The notes under the pieces were generated by a model that was not told the origin of the DNA, ran no database searches, and saw only the letters and a program-made list of their open reading frames with translations. Of a DNA stretch of 19,934 nucleotides, positions 8,064-15,714 are shown piece after piece. A program made the translations under genes and the position numbers. Each line of letters begins with the position of its first letter. Within the stretch, counting starts at the first letter, position 1. The DNA is from an uncultured Clostridia bacterium (GTDB lineage Bacteria; Bacillota; Clostridia; Acetivibrionales; CALMWN01): positions 1 to 19,934 of the forward strand of contig CALMWN010000350.1 of assembly GCA_937873555.1 (NCBI GenBank). Reading direction: 5' to 3'.

Positions 8064-8288
8064 AGAAATAACTGGAGTGTAAAAAAATTAAGAGATTTTA
8101 CATCGGATATATTTATTGAGTCTCGTGGCAGCTACATCCCGGGTGCAGGAAACATAATTTCAGATATAATTTTAATGTGGATAATCAAATAAGGCATAAA
8201 CTTCTTTGTTTAGTGTCTTATTTTATATACCCTTTTATGGCGAGTTGACTTGATGTCACATATATCACGACTGACGGGAGATGATGAT
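8064..8288 (+). other. Leader of the fix operon with a hairpin (8187-8223)
   Basis: This ~220-nt untranslated stretch shows no ORF and matches no riboswitch I recognise. It contains a hairpin with perfect 7-bp outer arms AAATAAG (8187-8193) and CTTATTT (8217-8223), an inner TAAA/TTTA stem and an 8-nt loop. No T-tract follows, so it is not a standard terminator. It could be an operator or leader structure. Confidence 0.3.
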
Positions 8289-9098
8289 ATGCATATTATG
8301 GTTTGTGTCAAGCAGGTGCCAGATACGACGGAAGTTAAAATGGACCCAAAAACAAATACATTAGATAGGTCCAGCGCTTCTGCAATAATCAACCCTTATG
8401 ATGCACATGCGGTTGAGGAGGCTGTCAGGCTCAGGAAAGAATACGGAGGGAAGGTCTCAGTTATTTCTATGGGGCCGCCCCAGGCGCAGGAAGTTATAAA
8501 AAAGTGCATTGAAATGGGAGCGGACGAGGGGTATCTGCTATCGGACAGAACCTTTGCAGGTTCGGACACCCTTGCTACAAGCTTTATTATTTCCATGGGG
8601 ATAAAGAAGGTAATGGAAAAAGACCCGGTTGACCTTGTGCTATGCGGTAAACAGGCTATAGACGGAGACACTGCTCAGGTTGGGCCGGGAATTGCCTGCC
8701 GGTTGGGCTTTCCTCAGCTGACTTACGTAGAAAAAATCGAATCCCTGGATTTGGAGAAAAACCATATCACAGTACACAGAAAAATCGACAGCGGGTTTGA
8801 AGTAGTACGTTCCAGCCTTCCATGCCTGATTACGGTAGAAAAAAGCATTAACGAGATAAGCTATTCGCCGTTGCCGGATATGATAAAAGCAGCACGTTAC
8901 CGTCCTGCGGTCTGGGGGATCGGTGATTTTCAATCAGATCCGGCACAAATAGGCCTGAAGGGTTCTCCAACTTCCGTACGGAGTATCTTTCCTCCGCCTC
9001 AAAGAAGCGGGGGAGAGATACTGAAAGGCAGTAACCGTGAGGTTGCCAAGAAGCTTGTAGATAATCTGAAAGGAGGGATTCTTCGATGGCAGTCATAA
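8289..9098 (+). CDS. fixA: Electron transfer flavoprotein beta subunit (FixA/EtfB)
   Basis: A 269-residue EtfB/FixA protein, the adenine-nucleotide-binding partner of EtfA. Visible signatures are the start MHIMVCVKQVPDT, NPYDAHAVEEAVRL, and the block CGKQAIDGDTAQVGPGIA. The frame is open from 8250, but the family N-terminus and the upstream GGGAG place the start at ATG 8289. It is the first gene of a four-gene operon with an ETF alpha subunit, a FixC flavoprotein and a FixX ferredoxin. It is therefore assigned to the FixABCX/EtfABCX type, which splits electrons from NADH between a low-potential ferredoxin/flavodoxin and a higher-potential acceptor. Its stop overlaps the next gene by 13 nt. 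Confidence 0.92.
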   Translation: MHIMVCVKQVPDTTEVKMDPKTNTLDRSSASAIINPYDAHAVEEAVRLRKEYGGKVSVISMGPPQAQEVIKKCIEMGADEGYLLSDRTFAGSDTLATSFIISMGIKKVMEKDPVDLVLCGKQAIDGDTAQVGPGIACRLGFPQLTYVEKIESLDLEKNHITVHRKIDSGFEVVRSSLPCLITVEKSINEISYSPLPDMIKAARYRPAVWGIGDFQSDPAQIGLKGSPTSVRSIFPPPQRSGGEILKGSNREVAKKLVDNLKGGILRWQS

Positions 9099-10441
9099 TT
9101 TCCGAAGCCTGTATGAGATGTGGAGCCTGTATTCCAAATTGTACTTATGATGTTCTGGATGCTGATGGCGAAGGTAAAATCATTGTTGATGCCAATAAAT
9201 GCAGGGAATGCGGAGAATGCCTGGATTCATGCCCTGTATCAGCCATATCCCTGCCTGGTGGTGTTAAAACCAAAGTTCATGAGGACCGGACTTCAGAAGC
9301 GGTTAAAAAGTCCACGGACAATGAAACCGATGCAAATTCTGAAGAAATCACATTTACCAGACCTCGAGTAAAAAGAACCAAAGCGCGCCCTGTTTCTGAA
9401 ATAAATCCGGCGCTAAAGGACTATGACGGTGTGTGGGTTTTTGCAGAACATCAGGAGGGAAAAGTAGCCGGCGTTACTTTGGAATTACTGGGTGAGGCAA
9501 AAAAGCTTGCCGCGAAACTGGACACAAAGGTAAGCGCAGTTCTAATCGGAGAAGGAGTGGAGGCTGTCGTATCTGTACTTTGCGAGCATGGTGCCGACAG
9601 GGTATATCTTCTGGATAATCCCGTATTCCACTTTTACAGGGCAGAAACTTACATGGAAGCCTGCTGCTACCTTATTGACAGGTATAAACCGGAAATATTC
9701 CTGATCGGCGCTACCACATCGGGCCGGGATCTGGCAGGCGCTGTTGCAACTTCGCTGCGGACCGGGCTGACAGCAGATTGTACAGGACTGGATATAGATT
9801 TGGAAAAAAGATTGCTGCTTGCCAGCAGGCCTGCCTTCGGAGGTAATATAATGGCAACCATCGTCTGCGAAAATCACCGTCCTCAGATGGCTACGGTCCG
9901 TCCGAGAGTCATGCAGATGCCTGAAGCTGAGCCCGGAAGAGAATGTGAATTGATAAGAGAAATGATAGAAATAAAAGATCAGGATCTTAAGACCAGGGTA
10001 TTGGAAATAGTCAGAGAGCAGGCTGATAATGTAAAGCTGGAGGATGCCAGGATAATCGTCTGCGGAGGCAGGGGTGTACAGAACGAGAAAGGCTTTGCGC
10101 TGCTTGACGAATTTGCAAAAATAATAGGCGGTACATTGGCAGGCAGCCGTGGTGCAGTTGAAAAGGGCCTTATCGACCATAAACACCAGGTCGGGCAGAC
10201 GGGTCAGACTGTTTCTCCCAAGCTTTATTTTGCAGTGGGAATATCAGGAGCCATTCAACATGTCGTCGGAATGCAGGGCTCTGAAACCATAGTCGCAATC
10301 AACACCGATCCTGAATGTCCCATGATGAAGCTTGCCACATTCGGTATAGCAGGGGATGCCTTTGAAGTGCTTCCCATATTGATGGAAGAATTCAGGAAAG
10401 CGCTGTATAAAACCCCTGAACAGAAAGTTAGTGCTTTATGA
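9086..10441 (+). CDS. fixB: ETF alpha subunit with N-terminal 2[4Fe-4S] ferredoxin domain (FixB/EtfA)
   Basis: A 451-residue EtfA-type flavoprotein. Residues 1-60 form a bacterial ferredoxin domain with two CxxCxxCxxxC motifs: C9/C12/C15/C19 and C39/C42/C45/C49. A charged linker follows to ~105, then the ETF alpha N-domain (VWVFAEHQEGKVAGV). The C-terminal FAD-binding domain (~320-445) has GQTGQTVSPKLYFAVGISG and IQHVVGMQ. Plain FixB proteins lack the ferredoxin domain; it is known from anaerobic bifurcating ETFs such as CarE and LctC. Combined here with FixC and FixX, it suggests an extra path for low-potential electrons. The start has AGGAGGG upstream and overlaps fixA by 13 nt. Confidence 0.93.
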   Translation: MAVIISEACMRCGACIPNCTYDVLDADGEGKIIVDANKCRECGECLDSCPVSAISLPGGVKTKVHEDRTSEAVKKSTDNETDANSEEITFTRPRVKRTKARPVSEINPALKDYDGVWVFAEHQEGKVAGVTLELLGEAKKLAAKLDTKVSAVLIGEGVEAVVSVLCEHGADRVYLLDNPVFHFYRAETYMEACCYLIDRYKPEIFLIGATTSGRDLAGAVATSLRTGLTADCTGLDIDLEKRLLLASRPAFGGNIMATIVCENHRPQMATVRPRVMQMPEAEPGRECELIREMIEIKDQDLKTRVLEIVREQADNVKLEDARIIVCGGRGVQNEKGFALLDEFAKIIGGTLAGSRGAVEKGLIDHKHQVGQTGQTVSPKLYFAVGISGAIQHVVGMQGSETIVAINTDPECPMMKLATFGIAGDAFEVLPILMEEFRKALYKTPEQKVSAL

Positions 10442-10464
10442 TCTACCTAAAGGAGGGGATGGAA

Positions 10465-11760
10465 ATGGCTGAAAAATTTGATGCTATAGTTGTAGGCGCA
10501 GGGGTGTCGGGACTTGCAGCGGCATATACAATGGCAAAAGCAGGATTGAGCGTCATAGTGATAGAAAGAGGACAGTATCCCGGCTCAAAAAATGTTATGG
10601 GCGGAGTATTGTACCGGCATATGATGGATGAGATTATCCCCGACTTCTGGAGGGATGCACCCCTTGAACGCCCGGTTGTTGAACAGCGCTTCTGGTTTAT
10701 GGGCCGTGAATCTGTGGTGCAGACCGGTTACAAGGGGATGGAATGGGCAAAACCCCCGTATAATAACTTTACAGTTTTCAGAGGCAAATTCGATCAATGG
10801 TTCGCAAAAAAATGTATTGAAGCAGGTGCGCTGATCATAAACGAAACTGTTGTTGAAGAATGTTTGATAAAGGACAATAAAGTTGTGGGAGTGCGCACAG
10901 ACAGACCGGATGGGGATATTTACGCAGACGTTGTGGTCCTGGCGGATGGTGTGAATTCGATACTTGCCAGAAATCTGGGCTTTCATCGTGAATGGCGACC
11001 CAACCAGGTGGCCCTTGCCGTGATGGAGGTTTTAAAAATGCCTTCTGAAAGGATTGAAGAACGTTTCAACCTTGACAAGGGCATGGGAGCCACAATAGAG
11101 ATATTTGGCGACGGAACACTGGGCATGATCGGTACGGCTTTTATATATACAAATAAAGAGCACATTTCCATTGGCTGTGGAACACTTCTTTCACAAATAA
11201 GGGAAAAGCATATAAAGCCTTATGAACTGCTGGAATATTTAAAGCAGCATCCCATAGTCAGGCCTCTGATTGCAGGAAGCGAGCCATGTGAGTATTATGC
11301 ACATCTGATTCCTGAGGGGGGGTATGACAGCATACCTAAACTGGTTGGCGATGGTGTGCTGGTTGTCGGTGATGCTGCACAATTCGTGAATGGGATTCAC
11401 CGGGAAGGCTCCAACCTGGGTATGACCTCAGGGCACTTTGCAGCAGATACCATAATTCACGCAAAGAAAATCGGAGAGTATGATGAGAGGGCACTTTCGC
11501 ATTACCGTGACGTGCTTTACAACAGTTTTATCATCAAGGATTTAAAGAAATACAGGAATGCTTCTCACACAATGGAGGCCAATCCGAAATTCTTCAACCA
11601 CTATATTCCTGCATCAAATAAAGCAATGAGTGAAATGTTCATAGTTGACGGCAAATCAAAGGCCGACAGGCAAAGATTGGCGTTTGAACGGATAACCGAG
11701 GGAAGGTCGAAGCTGGGACTTGTATCGGATATGCTCAAGATATGGAGGGCGGTGAAATAA
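10465..11760 (+). CDS. fixC: FixC-type FAD-dependent oxidoreductase (ETF:quinone oxidoreductase-like)
   Basis: A 431-residue flavoprotein of the FixC / ETF-quinone oxidoreductase family. The Rossmann motif GAGVSG (11-16) with Glu34 at the end of strand beta-2 binds the FAD ADP moiety, and GDAAQFVNGIHREGSNL (around Asp303) is the second FAD motif. The frame opens at 10438, overlapping fixB, but AAGGAGG at 10450-10456 fits ATG 10465 (8 nt) better than the ATG at 10459 (2 nt). In FixABCX complexes FixC takes the high-potential electron from FixAB and passes it with FixX to the membrane quinone pool. Which acceptor is used in this anaerobe is not visible. Confidence 0.92.
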   Translation: MAEKFDAIVVGAGVSGLAAAYTMAKAGLSVIVIERGQYPGSKNVMGGVLYRHMMDEIIPDFWRDAPLERPVVEQRFWFMGRESVVQTGYKGMEWAKPPYNNFTVFRGKFDQWFAKKCIEAGALIINETVVEECLIKDNKVVGVRTDRPDGDIYADVVVLADGVNSILARNLGFHREWRPNQVALAVMEVLKMPSERIEERFNLDKGMGATIEIFGDGTLGMIGTAFIYTNKEHISIGCGTLLSQIREKHIKPYELLEYLKQHPIVRPLIAGSEPCEYYAHLIPEGGYDSIPKLVGDGVLVVGDAAQFVNGIHREGSNLGMTSGHFAADTIIHAKKIGEYDERALSHYRDVLYNSFIIKDLKKYRNASHTMEANPKFFNHYIPASNKAMSEMFIVDGKSKADRQRLAFERITEGRSKLGLVSDMLKIWRAVK

Positions 11761-12053
11761 TGGGAGATATAAAGATTAAGGTAAATATAGAAGACAGATT
11801 GTATTTAAACCGCTATGCAGCAAATACCGTTTCGCATCTTTCCATCAAAGATCAGACTGTTTGTGCAAAGTGCAAGGAAAAGCCCTGTACCGACTTCTGC
11901 CCGGCTCATGTGTACGAGTGGAAGGAAGGGCGCATTGTTGCCGGGTTTGAAGGGTGTCTTGAGTGTGGAGCCTGCAGGATAGGATGTTGCCATGACAATA
12001 TCGAATGGAGATTTCCACGAGGAGGCAACGGCGTTCAATTCAGGCTTGCCTGA
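11760..12053 (+). CDS. fixX: Ferredoxin-like protein FixX
   Basis: A 97-residue iron-sulfur protein, usual FixX length. Cysteines 35, 38, 43 and 47 (VCAKCKEKPCTDFCP) and 66, 69, 72 and 76 (CLECGACRIGC, with an extra Cys77) provide eight or more ligands. The ending EWRFPRGGNGVQF is the FixX hallmark IxWxxPRGGxGV. The frame is open from 11742, but ATG 11760, overlapping the fixC stop by one base (TAATG) and preceded by GGAGGG, gives the family-type N-terminus (NIEDRLYLNRY). It works with FixC as the ferredoxin partner of the FixABCX complex. It is the last gene of the operon. Confidence 0.92.
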   Translation: MGDIKIKVNIEDRLYLNRYAANTVSHLSIKDQTVCAKCKEKPCTDFCPAHVYEWKEGRIVAGFEGCLECGACRIGCCHDNIEWRFPRGGNGVQFRLA

Positions 12054-12099
12054 TGAGGCATCCTGACAGTAGAAAATTAAACAGAGGAAACCACTATAT

Positions 12100-12143
12100 G
12101 AAATTCAAAAATGTGAGGTATCAACCTCACATTTTTGAATTTC
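12100..12143. repeat. Perfect 20-bp inverted repeat with 4-nt loop
   Basis: The arms at 12100-12119 and 12124-12143 are exactly complementary over 20 bp, with the loop ATCA. It lies 46 nt after the fixX stop and just before the broken edge of the GH51 fragment. There is no GC-rich stem followed by a T-run, so it is not a classic terminator, though it would fold very stably in RNA and could stop or protect the fix transcript. It could also be a scar of a lost mobile element. Confidence 0.75.
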
Positions 12144-12184
12144 TTCAAAAGAATTGCAATGGTCCGAACATAGAGCTAAAATTA

Positions 12185-13101
12185 ACAGATGGCTTGAAAA
12201 GGTCAACTCAGAAATGATGCTGGCAATAAACCTGGGGACAAGAGGCATAGATGAAGCCAGAAACCTCATAGAATATTGCAACCATCCGGGCGGGAGCTAC
12301 TGGAGCGATTTGCGGAGAAAGCATGGAGTGGAAAAACCGTATGGCATAAAGACATGGTGTCTGGGCAATGAAATGGACGGCTTCATCAAATCTGTGACAG
12401 CCATATGCGACTATGTGAAGGCAAAAAAACGCAGCAAGAAAAAGATAAATCTTTCCTTTGACGAATGGAATGTGTGGTACCACTCGAAAGCGAAGGATAA
12501 AACCAATGCAAGGTGGCAGTTTGCTCCCCATCTGCTTGAAGACATTTATAACTTTGAAGACGCGCTTCTTGTCGGAGGACTGCTGATTACTCTCATAAAG
12601 AACTCTGACAGGGTCCGTATGGCCTGCATGGCCCAACTCGTCAATGTAATTGCTCCCATTATGACTGAAAAGGGCGGAAGTACCTGGTGCCAGACGATAT
12701 TCTACCCCTTCATGCATGCCTCTGTTTACGGACGCGGCACCGCATTGAATGTGGGAATAGAATGCCCCGGATACGGTTGTGAACAGTTCGCTGAAGTTCC
12801 ATATCTCGATTCTGTCGCTGTACATAATGAAGAGAGGCGGGAGCTGACCCTGTTTGTGTTGAACCGCAATCTGGACAGTGATATTGACCTGGAATGCGAC
12901 TTAAGAAGTCTTGGAGCTAGAAGCTTGCTTGAACATATTGTACTTGGTCATCCGGATCTGAAAGCAGTCAATTCTGCGGAAAATCCGGATAACGTTGTGC
13001 CGGTAAACGTATCAGGCACAAAACTCGAAGCCGGACGTGCAAGCGCTGTTATTAAAAAGGCGACATGGAATGTTTTAAGATTTTCGACAGCCGCGAAATA
13101 A
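12185..13101 (+). pseudogene. abfA: Truncated GH51 alpha-L-arabinofuranosidase with internal deletion
   Basis: The frame is open from 12154 (TTG), but homology begins near WLEKVNSEMMLAINLGTRG; the N-terminal ~140 residues of the ~500-residue family are missing. Recognisable GH51 blocks are EYCNHPGGSYWSDLRRKHG, TWCLGNEMDG (acid/base Glu), LSFDEWNVWYHS (nucleophile Glu), QLVNVIAPIMTE, and the C-terminal beta domain ending TWNVLRF. The two catalytic Glu residues are only 31 apart, against about 119 in Geobacillus-type enzymes. So roughly 88 residues of the TIM barrel are deleted in frame (GNEMDG joined to FIKSV). No ribosome binding site precedes the TTG. An active enzyme is very unlikely. The ancestral role was release of arabinose from hemicellulose or pectin side chains. 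Confidence 0.88.
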
Positions 13102-13351
13102 AAGATTCCTTCCCCGGGGAGGGCAGGGTGGAGGTTAAAATGCCTTTTTTTATAAATAAACGAAGCGTTTCATTTGTGAATTGAAATGTTACATAATTGA
13201 ACAATATGAGTAATTAAAAAAACAACCAAAATTTCTTCTTAAAAGAAAGATAAAAGCGGACACGTATTGAAAGACGCGGTATTATATTGATACATGGCAT
13301 ATCCATATTACGGTTGTGACCATATAGCGAGAGAATCCGAATCATTGAGGC
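13102..13351 (+). other. Intergenic region upstream of the aldolase-family gene
   Basis: AT-rich, with no gene seen on either strand. A small stem (CCTTCC-CCGG-GGAGGG, 13108-13123) follows the GH51 remnant but the nearest T-run (13145-13151) is 20 nt away, so it is a poor terminator. No convincing long inverted repeat for an activator was found. Confidence 0.4.
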
Positions 13352-13380
13352 TTGGCATGAAAATTGCTTATAACTATGAT
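13352..13380 (+). promoter_or_regulatory. Promoter of the DapA-family gene (sigma-A, overlapping sigma-54-like site)
   Basis: TTGGCA (13352-13357) and TATGAT (13375-13380) at 17 nt form a good sigma-A promoter. The same bases read TTGGCATG-N4-TTGCTT (13352-13369), with GG and GC separated by exactly 10 nt, which matches the sigma-54 -24/-12 consensus at all but one fixed position. Sequence alone cannot decide. Sigma-A is the more economical reading because no sigma-54 activator gene is nearby. Confidence 0.6.
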
Positions 13381-13418
13381 GAATGTTTTTTAAATCATTA
13401 GCAAGGGGGATTACCACA

Positions 13419-14312
13419 ATGAATTTTGTTCCAAAGGGTATACTACCAGCACTTATCACTCCTCTTACAAAGGATGAAAAGGTTAATGAAAAAGCCTTGA
13501 GAAAGTTACTTAACTTTGTAATCGAAGGCGGAGTTCATGGAGTTTTTGTAATAGGAACAACCGGAGAATTCTACGGTTTGACACATGATGAAAAAAGGTT
13601 CATCATGGAAGTAACAGTAGATGAGGTAAAAGGCAGGGTGCCTGTTTATGCGGGTACCGGTGGAGCAGTCACTACCAAGGAAAATGTACGGATCACACAG
13701 ATTGCTGAAGAAGTTGGAGTCGATGCGGTTTCAATATTGACGCCGATGTTCATAAGCCTGACGCAGGCAGAGATATACCAGCACTACAAGACAATAGCCG
13801 AAAACACAAAACTGCCGGTATTACTCTACAACAACCTGCCGAAAACCGGAATTACAATTACTGCTCCTACGGTCGCAAAACTTGCTGACATACCCAACAT
13901 CGTAGGTGTGAAGGACAGCACGGGTGACATGACCCTTACAGGTGAATACATAAGGATGACCAAAGGAAAGAATTTCCATGTGTTGATGGGCAGGGACACC
14001 ATGATTCATGCCGGCTTATGTTATGGAGCTACCGGCTCTATTGCTGCCTGTGCCAATGTCGCTCCAAGGTTATGTGCGGATATTTACGACAAGTATGTGG
14101 CAGGAGACCTTGAAGGCTCATTGGAAGCACAGTACACACTCGCACCCTTAAGGATTGCTTTCAATCTGGGATCTTTCCCGACGGTCATAAAGGAAGGACT
14201 TGAGCTTTTGGGCATAGAAGCAGGCCCGTGTATGGCGCCTACAGGCCCAATGACTGCTGAAGAAAAGGAACAGCTTAAAAAGGTACTTATACAGATGGGA
14301 TTATTGAAATAA
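13419..14312 (+). CDS. DapA/N-acetylneuraminate lyase-family aldolase (KDG aldolase-like)
   Basis: A 297-residue class I aldolase of the DHDPS/NAL family, normal length. The substrate-binding loop reads GTTGEF, the catalytic Tyr is Y137 in LLYNNLPKTG, and the Schiff-base Lys is K165 in VGVKDST, with the family's usual 28-residue Tyr-Lys spacing. True dihydrodipicolinate synthases have Arg after YNVPG to bind the aspartate-semialdehyde carboxylate; here that position is Lys142. A 2-keto-3-deoxy-sugar-acid aldolase or dehydratase therefore seems more likely than lysine biosynthesis. Neighbouring pectin-lyase remnants fit KDG metabolism but do not prove it. I chose ATG 13419 over the upstream frame start because AAGGGGGA lies 8 nt before it. 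The gene is monocistronic, with a terminator just after it. Confidence 0.88.
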   Translation: MNFVPKGILPALITPLTKDEKVNEKALRKLLNFVIEGGVHGVFVIGTTGEFYGLTHDEKRFIMEVTVDEVKGRVPVYAGTGGAVTTKENVRITQIAEEVGVDAVSILTPMFISLTQAEIYQHYKTIAENTKLPVLLYNNLPKTGITITAPTVAKLADIPNIVGVKDSTGDMTLTGEYIRMTKGKNFHVLMGRDTMIHAGLCYGATGSIAACANVAPRLCADIYDKYVAGDLEGSLEAQYTLAPLRIAFNLGSFPTVIKEGLELLGIEAGPCMAPTGPMTAEEKEQLKKVLIQMGLLK

Positions 14313-14325
14313 TCTGAAAATTTGT

Positions 14326-14372
14326 GAGGGTAAGATGATTGCGCTTTACAATCATCTTACCCTCATTGTTTT
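14326..14372. terminator. Bidirectional terminator between convergent genes
   Basis: A perfect 16-bp inverted repeat (14326-14341 and 14349-14364) with a 7-nt loop has ATTGTTTT on its plus-strand side and an AT-rich tract on the other. It sits between the aldolase gene and the convergent AraC-type frame and can serve both. Confidence 0.85.
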
Positions 14373-14379
14373 ATAGGTT

Positions 14380-15714
14380 TTACACGTTCTTTTTCCTGAA
14401 TTGCACAGGGGTCATACCGTATTTTTCCTTAAACAGCTTTGAAAAATAAGATAGATTCAGGTAGCCAAGCCTTTCGGCGATTTCCGAGACTTCCAGCCTG
14501 CTCTGGATAAGCAGATCAACTGCCTTTTTGAATTTCATGTCGATTATATAATCGGAAAAATTCACTCCTGAGCCTTCTTTAAACAGTCTGCTAAGATGTC
14601 CGGTGCTGATGTTGAACTCGTCGGCTACTGTGTTTAACGATATCTGCCTGTCGATGTTTGCTTCTATGTATCCTGTGATTTTATTTAAAAACTCATGGTC
14701 GATCTGAGTATTTCTTGCGTTTATATTCTGACTGTAAATCTCAATAAGTTTATGAATCCATTCTACACTTCCATTTAAAGTGAAAATCTTATGGAATTCG
14801 CCGGCGATATCATTGATATTACCGGAATCATATGAAGCGCTCTGCTCCCTGATAGCTTTACAAATCAGGCCTACTACCTGTATGAGTATGGTTTGGGTGT
14901 AATTGTAGGAATAACCGTTTACTTTGATATCCTCGGTAAGTTTATCTATTGCATGATTTAACTGATCATATTTGCAGGATTTCAAAAGTGTTTCCAGATG
15001 CTTTAGGTTATCAATGCCAAAATTCCCGCTATTTGCTTCGTATTGTTCTATTTCACTGCTCCTGAAAATATTGCCGTAGCCGTAGATGAAACTGTACTTC
15101 AGGTAATTCATAGTATCCGTGTATATTGAACTGATGGAAAGAAGACTTTCTTCACATACGCTTAGTGCAATATTACAATTTAAAGACAACTCGTCCTTGA
15201 TTATCTGTAAAATCTGATCCAGACCATACTGCAAGTCATATGTCCTTTCCGGCAGGTTGATGATTGTAGCTATGCAATTGGAGGGTATATTTACATTAAT
15301 GCAATGGGATTTGTTGAAAAAGTAATTGTTTACCAGGTCAACGAGCTTAAACGAAATAAATTCCCTGTGCTCAGGACTCAGCTGATTGAATATTTCGGGA
15401 TTAATTTCCGTGATTACCAGTCTGATATATTTGTAAGGGAATTCCTTGTCTGAGAGTCTGAGCCTGTTCCTGACCTCCTCTTCATTTTTGATGTTTCCGT
15501 AAAGGATATCTGTTGTCAGTTTGTATTGAATGAGATCATGGTTTTTCTTTATGGTATCTTCCATTTCTTCAACTTTTGAAGAAAGATTGGATATAATGCT
15601 GTTTATAAGATTAAATTCATTGCTTACATTAATCACACATAGTGAACATATGCCGCAGCTCGATAAAAAGGAAAACCTGCTGTCGAAGAATCTGGGCAAG
15701 TCGCTTGATGACAT
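14380..15714 (-). pseudogene. AraC-family regulator lacking its N-terminal sensor half
   Basis: The C-terminal ~100 residues are a complete AraC double helix-turn-helix domain (ISLNTVADEFNISTGHLSRL and SEIAERLGYLNLSYFSKLFK). The preceding cytoplasmic region (NEFNLINSIISNLSSKVEEM onward) resembles the linker that follows the second membrane helix in YesS-type, Cache-sensing AraC regulators of about 750 residues. The membrane and Cache sensor is absent. The first ~25 residues of the frame (MSSSDLPRFFDS...) are antisense to another gene remnant (15649-15937), so family sequence really stops near 15640. No ribosome binding site precedes the ATG at 15714. Most likely a 5'-deleted pseudogene. If translated from an internal start it would be a soluble, signal-blind DNA-binding protein. 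Confidence 0.7.

Noticed and set aside
7976..8288. tRNA, small RNA or known riboswitch in the hxlR-fix intergenic region
   Set aside because: No cloverleaf or known riboswitch core is visible; only a promoter, inverted repeats and one hairpin can be supported.
9542..10186. 214-residue minus-strand frame inside fixB
   Set aside because: Shadow of a strongly conserved ETF alpha gene; Cys/Tyr/His-rich product with no recognisable domain.
12005..12217. 70-residue plus-strand frame spanning the end of fixX and the inverted repeat
   Set aside because: It overlaps fixX in another frame and runs through a perfect palindrome. No family match and no convincing start signal.
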